Shown here one piece after another: positions 58,343 to 64,000 of a stretch of DNA of 64,000 nucleotides. This DNA comes from Bacillota bacterium (GTDB lineage Bacteria > Bacillota > Bacilli > Paenibacillales > NBRC-103111). Location of the stretch: assembly GCA_023386955.1 (NCBI GenBank), contig JAEWIS010000055.1:1-64000 (forward strand), read 5' to 3'. A program made the position numbers and the translations under genes. Below the pieces are notes generated by a model that worked only from the letters and a program-made list of their open reading frames with translations, was not told where the DNA came from and made no database searches. Numbering within the stretch: position 1 is the first letter of the stretch; every line of letters starts with the position of its first letter.

Positions 58343-58510
58343 TGCATACCCTCCCGAGCAAAAAAATGCCTCCTCCGCCCGGCAGCATGCCTCTCCCGAC
58401 TTCGTTCCCTGCGCATGCGTGGAGCGTTCTTTAATATATGCGCCTATACGGCAGGAATTGAATGAAAACCTGTAGGGAAACGGAATACTGTGGTGGGTTG
58501 ACATCCGTCC

Positions 58511-58535
58511 TTGTTATAACTATACTAGTTACAAC
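58511..58535 (+). promoter_or_regulatory. Operator 1 of the Rrf2-type regulator
   Basis: GTTATAACTATACTAGTTACAAC is a 23-bp dyad with conserved arms GTTATAACT / AGTTACAAC. It lies 14 bp before the Rrf2 start. The same arms recur at 59061-59083 upstream of the reductase gene. Confidence 0.78.
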
Positions 58536-58548
58536 GGTGGTGACATAC

Positions 58549-58968
58549 ATGAAGCAAATAAGCACACGGTTATCCATGGCTGTCCATACCCTATGCCTCA
58601 TTTCGATGGTGCCCCAGGAATGCACGGGGGATTTTATCGCCGGTAGTGTGAACACGAATCCTGTGGTGATCCGCAGAATTATGGGCATGCTGAAGAAGGC
58701 GGGGCTGGTGGATGTCCGGCCCGGCGTGGGCGGTGCGTACCTCCTGCGCAGTCCGCAGGAAATTACCCTATTGGACGTATTCCGGGCGGTGGACGCGGCC
58801 GAGGAGGAGCAACTGTTCGGAATCCATGTGAATTCCAACATCAAGTGCCCCGTTGGACGCAATATCGAGAACGTCCTCCAGGCCGAGTTCCAAGCGGCGC
58901 AATTGGCTATGGAGCGGCAGTTATCCGGTGTTACTCTGGATCAGCTTGTATGCCAATTCCAAGAGTAA
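58549..58968 (+). CDS. Rrf2-family transcriptional regulator (YwnA-like)
   Basis: 139 residues. The winged helix fits Rrf2: STRLSMAVHTLCLIS, ECTGDFIAGSVNTNPVVIRRIMGMLKKAGLVDVRPGVGGAYLLRSP, ITLLDVFRAVDA. One conserved-type Cys near CP (NIKCPVGRNIENVL) could be a thiol sensor; other cysteines lie at CLIS, PQEC and near the C-terminus. In B. subtilis ywnA stands next to ywnB, an NAD(P)-binding protein, as here. It probably represses itself and the next gene through the shared dyads. Confidence 0.9.
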   Translation: MKQISTRLSMAVHTLCLISMVPQECTGDFIAGSVNTNPVVIRRIMGMLKKAGLVDVRPGVGGAYLLRSPQEITLLDVFRAVDAAEEEQLFGIHVNSNIKCPVGRNIENVLQAEFQAAQLAMERQLSGVTLDQLVCQFQE

Positions 58969-59024
58969 GCTCAGAACAGAAGCGGTTATTGCCGCGGTCC
59001 GTTATCATGAAGAATGGTTTTGCC

Positions 59025-59052
59025 AAAATGCTTCTTTGTTGAAGCATTTTTT
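59025..59052 (+). terminator. Terminator between the Rrf2 and reductase genes
   Basis: AATGCTTC-TTTGTT-GAAGCATT followed by a T run, so the two genes have separate transcripts. Confidence 0.88.
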
Positions 59053-59060
59053 ATAGACTT

Positions 59061-59083
59061 GTTGTAACCACTCAAGTTATAAC
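59061..59083 (+). promoter_or_regulatory. Operator 2 of the Rrf2-type regulator
   Basis: GTTGTAAC-N6-AGTTATAAC, the reverse-orientation match of the dyad at 58511-58535 with all arm bases conserved. It lies 35 bp before the reductase start. Confidence 0.8.
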
Positions 59084-59117
59084 AAAATACACATTATATC
59101 TTAGGAGGAATAGAAAT

Positions 59118-59984
59118 ATGAAGATTCTTGTGACAGGCGCAACCGGTAAACTGGGCACCAAAGTGGTAGAGGCTCTCTTGAAGAAGGTCCCTGCGGATCA
59201 ACTGGCCGTCAGTGTCCGTAATCCGCAAAAAGCCGAGGGACTCCGCAGCTTGGGGATTGAAGTGCGGCATGGCGACTTTGACCAGCCGGAGACACTGGAG
59301 AAGGCCTTCGCCGGCATTGACCGGCTCTTGATCATCTCCGCAGACGGGGACAACGAAACCCGCATCCGCCAACATACCCATGCCGTTGAAGCCGCAGCCA
59401 AAGCCAAGGTGGGCTTTATCGCATATACCAGCGTGGGCAATGCCCAGGAAAGCACTCTGTTCCTGGCCCCGGTCCATAGCCACACGGAGAAGGCTATTCA
59501 GGCCACCGGCATCCCTTACTCCTTCCTGCGCAACAACTGGTATCTGGAAAATGAGCTGTCCAGCATCCAAGGTGTGCTGGCGGGAGCACCGTGGGTAACC
59601 TCCGCAGGCGAGGGCAGAGTTGGATGGGCGCTGCGGGAGGATTATGCGGAGGTAGCAGCAGCTGTGCTGGCAGACAGCGGGCATGAGAACACCATCTATG
59701 AGCTGTCCGGCAAGCCGCTGACCCAAGGGGAATTTGCCGCTGCTTTGGGAAGCGTGTTGGGCAAGGAGGTTCCGGTGCAGCAGGTGGATGACGCCACGTA
59801 CGGCGAGATTATGAAGGGCGCCGGTGTGCCGGACTTCGTCATTCCCATGCTGGTGGCTATTCAAGCGGGCATCCGCAAGGGCTCCCTGGACGGAGCCAGC
59901 GGTGACTTCGAAAAGCTGCTGGGCCGTCCGGCCACTCCCGTGGCGGAGGCGCTGCCCAAGCTGGTGGCGGAGGCTAAGGGCTGA
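59118..59984 (+). CDS. NAD(P)H-dependent quinone reductase-like protein (QorB/NmrA type)
   Basis: 288 residues. The Rossmann motif VTGATGKLGTKV (5-16) and atypical-SDR signatures (IAYTSVGNAQES, SFLRNNWYLEN, GWALREDYAEVAAAVL, YELSGKPLTQGEFA) fit QorB-like NADPH:quinone reductases. It lacks the YxxxK of classical SDRs. The matching Rrf2 operator upstream suggests induction by quinones, diamide or other electrophiles (inference). TTAGGAGGA precedes the ATG. Confidence 0.9.
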   Translation: MKILVTGATGKLGTKVVEALLKKVPADQLAVSVRNPQKAEGLRSLGIEVRHGDFDQPETLEKAFAGIDRLLIISADGDNETRIRQHTHAVEAAAKAKVGFIAYTSVGNAQESTLFLAPVHSHTEKAIQATGIPYSFLRNNWYLENELSSIQGVLAGAPWVTSAGEGRVGWALREDYAEVAAAVLADSGHENTIYELSGKPLTQGEFAAALGSVLGKEVPVQQVDDATYGEIMKGAGVPDFVIPMLVAIQAGIRKGSLDGASGDFEKLLGRPATPVAEALPKLVAEAKG

Positions 59985-60008
59985 GGGTAAGGGCAGCTGA
60001 GGGGCAAG

Positions 60009-60425
60009 AGCGGGCGGCTGCGCCGGAAGCGTGGACCGGAGTGCAAGAGGGGATGGCTTACGCTGAAGGCGTGGACCGGAGAGCGGATGGCTACGCTGAA
60101 GGCGTGAACCGGAGTGCAAGAGCGGATGGCTACGCGGAATGCATGGATCGGAGTGCAAGAGCGGATGGCTTACACTGAAGGCGTGGACCGGTGTGTAAGA
60201 GCGGATGGCTACGCTGAAGGCGTGGACCGGAGTGTAAGAGCGGATGGCTACGCTGAAGGCGTGGACCGGCGTGCAAGTGCGGATGGCTACGCTGAAGGCG
60301 TGAACCGGAGTGCAAGAGCGGATGGCTACGCTGAAGGCGTGAACCGGAGTGCAAGAGCGGATGGCTTACGCTGAAGGCGTGGACCGGCGTGCAAGTGCGG
60401 ATGGCTACGCGGATTGCGTAGATCG
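60009..60425. repeat. 39-bp tandem repeat array (about 10 copies)
   Basis: GGATGGCTACGCTGAAGGCG, then TGGACCGGAGTGCAAGAGC, repeats from about 60051 to 60425, with a degenerate first copy at about 60012. Units are 38-41 bp, mostly 39. Because 39 is a multiple of three the array is open as a 13-residue repeat, but no ribosome binding site is seen and I do not call a gene. Confidence 0.9.
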
Positions 60426-60493
60426 GATGCTGGCAACGGGAACTTGGAGGCGCGTCCGCTAACTGTATCCGGTAAAGCACATGCGAAGGTCAA

Positions 60494-60684
60494 TAGCGGA
60501 AGGGATTCTTCCGCTATCTTCAACCGACAGGCCTGCGAAGGGCTATAGCGGAAGGAGGTCTTCCGCTATTGTGCCCGCCCGAGGCTCTGCGAGCATCAAA
60601 ACAAGCGAATAGCGGAAGATACCCTTCCATTATTCGCTTGTTTGCTGTTTATCGGGCAAAATAGCGGCCATCAGCCTTCCGCTA
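60494..60684. repeat. Palindromic 2+2 module (TAGCGGAA-N7-TTCCGCTA), copy 1
   Basis: Units start at 60494, 60546, 60610 and 60662 (spacing 52/64/52). Outer arms also pair in unit 3 (GCGAATAG...ATTATTCGC, one mismatch). Two GC-rich hairpins (GCTAGCGCCAGCGCTAGC; CCCTAGCC...GGGGCTAGGG) fill the gap to the second module. Confidence 0.9.
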
Positions 60685-60797
60685 TCCGTAATGCTGCCGC
60701 GGCGGGGTCCTTAGCTGCAGGCTGCGCTGGGCCCATCGCGCTAGCGCCAGCGCTAGCCCCTAGCCTCGGCGCCGGGGCTAGGGCACCGCCCCAACCA

Positions 60798-60985
60798 TAG
60801 CGGAAGCACCTTTCCGCTATGAGCCCCCACGCGGCCCGCGGCCCGGGCATAGCGGAAGCCCTCTTCCGCTATGCCCTCCCCCATGGGCCAGCGCCCCACC
60901 AAAAACGGGGGATAACGGAAATGTGCTTCCGTTATCCCCCGTTTCACAAACCAAGGATTCGAATAGCGGAAATCCGTTTCCGCTA
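60798..60985. repeat. Palindromic 2+2 module, copy 2
   Basis: Units start at 60798, 60850, 60913 and 60964 (spacing 52/63/51). Unit 60913 is TAACGG...CCGTTA, changed in both arms; its outer arms GGGGGA/TCCCCC also pair. Unit 60964 has outer arms ATTCGAATAG/CTATTCGAAT. The module ends 48 bp before the stop of the FAD oxidoreductase. Confidence 0.9.
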
Positions 60986-61032
60986 TTCGAATCCCCTCTC
61001 CGCAGCGGGGGCCAACCCCGCCGCTGCGCGCC

Positions 61033-63336
61033 CTACACCCTGACGCCGATGTGTACCACCTCGGCGTACTCGCCGCCGTTGGTGCCGGCGACGGTAAGCC
61101 GCAGCCGGCTGGTTTTGGCCTCAGCCGCCAGCCGGTGCACCCGGTTGCGCTTGCGGTTGCCGGCTTCCTCCGCCAGGACCACCCACCCGTCCCCTTCGGG
61201 GGCGGGAACCTCCAGGCGGTACGCCCGGGCCAGCTCCGGAATAACCGGGAAGGGGGTGAAGTGGTGATGCAGGTTAATCAGGTCCTCATTTACATCATCA
61301 TTAAAAATCACCTGAATTTCGTTAAAGCGCACCGGCTCCGGCCATACCAGCTCCAGCCACGCCTCTCCCTCCTCCGCCAGCGGGGCGGATACCCAGGAAT
61401 GGGGGCCGCCATACGGACGCAGATAACCGTCGGTAACAGAGGCAGGCGCATAGGGTGAAACAGCCGCTGCCGCCTCACCGGCCCCAACGCCCTCAGCAGT
61501 TCCCATGGGCAGAGCCCGGAAGCAGAATGCCTTGCGCACCAGCTGCCGCATGCTCCATTGGACCACCGGCTGGTCCGGCTGATGGTCCTCCATGGCGGAG
61601 GAAACCCGGGGCTTGTCGCCTTTGAGGAAGGTGAGCACGCCGGTTAACGTTCCGTCCGCCTGCCGGAGGGAAACCGCATCGTTGGCCCGGATGACCACGA
61701 AGGCATTCTGCAGGTGCTCCGGCTTCCACGAAAGCGGCAGCGCCAGCCATTGTCCCTCTCCTGCAGCAGCTTCAACGGAAACCTCGCTAACCAGACCGGC
61801 CGGCACATAGTTCTCGGGTTTCCCTGTGTCCCACAGTTCGACACGAAGCACAGTATCCGCCTTCACATCCGCCAGAAGCTCCAGCTTGCCAAGGCCACAA
61901 GAGCCAACCGGGAACAAAAGCCCCGTATCATGGGTCAGCGGGTGCGCTTCAGCACCGGGCTTTTCCAAAACAGGGTACGCCAATGTGGAAGAGGCGCGGA
62001 CCTCGGCCGACCGGGCCAGATCCTCCGGATCGTCCAGCGCCAGCCCGATAATGGAGGCATCCTGCCGGAGCATGGTCCGCTGCAAATCAGCCAGATGCCG
62101 CTCCCCAACCTCACGGGGGGTGATGCCCATGAAGGAGGCCAGCGCTGCACCGGTGCCTGCCGCTTCACCCATAATGGCGCAGGTCGCCATCACCCGGAGG
62201 GTGCCGAAGGCCACGTGGGATGCACTGACATTCCGTCCGGCGAACAGCAGATTGGATACATTCGCAGAGTACAAGGAGCGATACGGAATATGATACACCC
62301 CGTCCGCATGGAGATGCTTGGAGCCGCTCTCCTCGGAATACACCCCTTGGGGCGGGTGGAGATCAATGGACCAGCCGCCGAAGCCGATCCGGTCATGAAA
62401 AGGCTCCTGGGCGATAATATCCTGCTGCTTCATTACATAATCTCCGACGAAGCGGCGGTACTCGCGTTTGCCCGGCACAGAGCCTATCCACTCCAGAGTC
62501 ATGTTGTCCGCGTCGAATTGGCCGGAATTTTTGATATAATCCCAAATCCCGTAAATCACCGACCACAGCTCATCGCGGATACGCTCATTCTGGTCCACAA
62601 TATCCAGCTCGCCGCCCCATTCGATCCACCAATAGGCGCAGCCGTTGTCGCCGCTCCGGATAACCCGGCGCAGGGGGATATTGGTTTGGGTAATGTCCTT
62701 GGCGAATGTTGGCGGTACATACTTCACCGGCTTGCCCGTGTCCTTGGTATAAAACAGGAGCGTACTACCCAGCGTAATGCTGTCGGAAACCTCCGGCGCC
62801 CAATCCTCGCCGTATTCGCTGAACGCCTCCCGGCCGATCCGGTATTTGGCTCCCGCCAGGAACCCCACCAGACCGTCTCCGGAGCAATCGAGAAACATGC
62901 TGCTTTCAAAACGGATCCGCCGCTCGGACCCCATCATCCAGCCGGTGACGGAACGGATCACCCGGTTGTCCGCATCTCCGTCCGCCTCCACCTCATGCAC
63001 ATCCATATTCAAAAAGAGGCTGATGTTCGGCTCCGCCCGCACCGTTTCCAGAATGGTCAAATCCCAAAAATACGGATTGCCCTCCGGATTGCGGTACTGA
63101 TTCTCCGTAAACAGCTCTCCCATAATCCCTGTTTCCCGGGCATAACGGTTCGTACCGTGAGCCGTGGCTCCGCATACCCACACTCTTACCTCGCTGCTGG
63201 AATTGCCGCCCAGCACCGGACGGTTGTTAATAAGCGCCACTGTCTGTCCCAGTCTGGCTGCCGCTACAGCTGCACATACTCCCGCCAAACCGCCGCCGAC
63301 CACCGTAATATCTGAGCGGACCACTTCTTCCCTCAT
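61033..63336 (-). CDS. FAD-dependent oxidoreductase with C-terminal beta-sandwich
   Basis: 767 residues. The N-terminal dinucleotide motif ITVVGGGLAGVCAAVAAARLG (about 10-30) is followed by RPVLGGNSSSEVRVWVCGA, FLDCSGDGLVGFLAGA and SNLLFAGRNVSASHVAFGTLRVMATCAIMGEAAGT, typical of the FAD_oxidored family found in carbohydrate loci. From about residue 460 a galactose-binding-like region and a second C-terminal sandwich (WLELVWPEPVRFNEIQVIF onward) follow. No signal peptide. The substrate is unknown, possibly a sugar or sugar acid. The start at 63336 follows ACGGGGTGAT. Confidence 0.87.
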   Translation of the reverse strand: MREEVVRSDITVVGGGLAGVCAAVAAARLGQTVALINNRPVLGGNSSSEVRVWVCGATAHGTNRYARETGIMGELFTENQYRNPEGNPYFWDLTILETVRAEPNISLFLNMDVHEVEADGDADNRVIRSVTGWMMGSERRIRFESSMFLDCSGDGLVGFLAGAKYRIGREAFSEYGEDWAPEVSDSITLGSTLLFYTKDTGKPVKYVPPTFAKDITQTNIPLRRVIRSGDNGCAYWWIEWGGELDIVDQNERIRDELWSVIYGIWDYIKNSGQFDADNMTLEWIGSVPGKREYRRFVGDYVMKQQDIIAQEPFHDRIGFGGWSIDLHPPQGVYSEESGSKHLHADGVYHIPYRSLYSANVSNLLFAGRNVSASHVAFGTLRVMATCAIMGEAAGTGAALASFMGITPREVGERHLADLQRTMLRQDASIIGLALDDPEDLARSAEVRASSTLAYPVLEKPGAEAHPLTHDTGLLFPVGSCGLGKLELLADVKADTVLRVELWDTGKPENYVPAGLVSEVSVEAAAGEGQWLALPLSWKPEHLQNAFVVIRANDAVSLRQADGTLTGVLTFLKGDKPRVSSAMEDHQPDQPVVQWSMRQLVRKAFCFRALPMGTAEGVGAGEAAAAVSPYAPASVTDGYLRPYGGPHSWVSAPLAEEGEAWLELVWPEPVRFNEIQVIFNDDVNEDLINLHHHFTPFPVIPELARAYRLEVPAPEGDGWVVLAEEAGNRKRNRVHRLAAEAKTSRLRLTVAGTNGGEYAEVVHIGVRV

Positions 63337-63463
63337 TGCAGGATCACCCCGTAACAAGTATAGTATTTATCCTCCATTTCATTGTAAATCAGGAGTTACC
63401 CTTTTAACATGCACATTCTTTATCCGGACCATATCCTTTATTTCATTATTCCGATCCCCATAA

Positions 63464-63496
63464 AAAAAGGCCTGCCGTTTTCCGGCAAGCCTTACT
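63464..63496 (-). terminator. Terminator after the small gene 63563-63700
   Basis: On the minus strand AAGGCTTGCCG-GAAAA-CGGCAGGCCTT followed by T6. It separates the upstream genes from the FAD oxidoreductase. Confidence 0.9.
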
Positions 63497-63562
63497 TCGG
63501 AGATGACCCTCAAATCAGCCTCATCGCTTGCAGACATGTAACGTCAGCAGCCACTCCGTCCG

Positions 63563-63700
63563 TTACATTTTGTCCCCCGTATCCCGTCTGGGGCCGCAGT
63601 AATAGATGCGGGGATAACGCAAGCCGCCCAGCAGCTCTATGCATACGCTTACCGCCACGAACGACACCAATTGCCAATCCAGCTGGCGCAAGCCGCTCAT
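63563..63700 (-). CDS. 45-residue hypothetical protein, weakly hydrophobic
   Basis: Begins MSGLRQLDWQLVSFVAVSVC, with a hydrophobic stretch LVSFVAVSVCIELLGGL, then RYPRIYYCGPRRDTGDKM. AAGGGAGG lies 8 bases before the ATG at 63700 and a strong terminator follows. I do not recognise the family. Confidence 0.62.
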   Translation of the reverse strand: MSGLRQLDWQLVSFVAVSVCIELLGGLRYPRIYYCGPRRDTGDKM

Positions 63701-63789
63701 ACCAACGCCTCCCTTGTCTTTTTACTACTTTATGAAAGAGAGAAGTCGTCCTATGTGCCGCAGTGTCCCGGCCGGAGGTCACTACAAGA

Positions 63790-64000
63790 TCAATCCGCGA
63801 AGCGTTTGTTCAATGCCTGCTCCGCCCGGTAGTCCGCCAGATTAAAAGATTGCCAGTCCTTTTTCTGGCGGATCAGCTCCAGCTTACGGCGCAGGCGTTC
63901 CTCGAAATCCGGAGCAGCCGTACTGTCCAGCTTCGACAGTCTGGGCAGGGCATCGCTGGACAAGCCCATCAGATAGTCCGTGTCCAGCTTCCCGCTTTGC
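63790..64000 (-). CDS. C-terminal end of a DUF4153/DUF4173-like membrane protein (partial)
   Basis: The last 69 residues before the TGA at 63790-63792; the gene continues past the right edge. DTDYLMGLSSDALPRLSKLD, FEERLRRKLE and DWQSFNLADYRAEQAL resemble the soluble C-terminus of DUF4173/DUF4153 proteins. The function is unknown. The 45-residue gene follows 89 bp downstream. Confidence 0.65.
   Translation of the reverse strand, partial: QSGKLDTDYLMGLSSDALPRLSKLDSTAAPDFEERLRRKLELIRQKKDWQSFNLADYRAEQALNKRFAD

Noticed and set aside
60114..60374. Open frame of 13-residue repeats in the minisatellite
   Set aside because: It follows from the 39-bp period; no ribosome binding site, and the opposite strand is equally open.
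1..64000. tRNA or rRNA genes
   Set aside because: No CCA-ended cloverleaf with the T-loop GGTTCGA-type core or rRNA signature was recognised on either strand; a tRNAscan-SE run would settle this.

Overview
The window looks like chromosomal DNA of a moderately GC-rich, spore-forming Firmicute of the Paenibacillus type. This is inference from content: a gerP spore-coat permeability operon with sigma-E/K-like promoters, a YjcZ-like peptide, T-box leaders on ilvA and leuA, YesM/YesN-type two-component control of a sugar ABC transporter, a bacilliredoxin, an Ecs ABC transporter and strong AGGAGG ribosome binding sites. I recognise no tRNA, rRNA, CRISPR array, prophage or intact insertion sequence.

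Layout. 0-9 kb: mutY with an abnormal C-terminus inside a 37-bp inverted repeat, a MITE-like element, an AraC regulator, a glpD split by a roughly 410-residue low-complexity insert, a cytochrome c lipoprotein, acpS, and a NadE-like protein without the SGGxDS ATP-pyrophosphatase motif. 8.4-12.5 kb: two PadR modules (one with an MBL hydrolase, one with a frameshifted EFR1-type ferredoxin), a broken cysK, and a bacilliredoxin. 12.9-19.4 kb: an HI0933-type flavoprotein, a diguanylate cyclase, and ilvA behind a distant T-box. 19.4-23.8 kb: sulfate uptake operon sbp-cysT-cysW-cysA-yezD. 24-32.3 kb: histidine kinase, AraC-type response regulator, sugar ABC transporter and a GH130 beta-mannoside phosphorylase or mannosidase, which reads as one beta-mannoside uptake unit. 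32.9-41.9 kb: EcsAB, small conserved proteins, a double-thioredoxin lipoprotein, a Pit phosphate transporter, DegV, and a beta-propeller-like protein behind a perfect Fur box. 41.9-44.2 kb: leuA with two tandem leucine T-boxes and a palindrome at its promoter. 44.7-51.9 kb: GH38 alpha-mannosidase with a LacI regulator, divergent from a GH36 alpha-galactosidase. 51.9-64 kb: LysR/SDR pair, a spore-related Hsp20 cluster with two very small membrane proteins, gerPA-PE, a methyltransferase, an Rrf2/quinone-reductase pair with matching operators, a large FAD oxidoreductase and the edge of a DUF4173-like gene.

The most striking pattern is not a gene. Intergenic gaps carry a family of roughly 176-191-bp elements, each made of four short units in a 2+2 arrangement. 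In six loci the units run forward-forward-reverse-reverse, with a start-to-start spacing of 50 bp inside each pair (one pair is 51) and 54-60 bp across the centre. Three unrelated unit sequences use this same geometry. In two further gaps the units are themselves palindromes (TAGCGGAA-N6/7-TTCCGCTA) spaced 52/63-64/51-52 bp, with paired compensatory changes in the arms. All five convergent gene junctions longer than 100 bp contain such elements. I know of no described family with this layout and regard it as the best candidate for something new.
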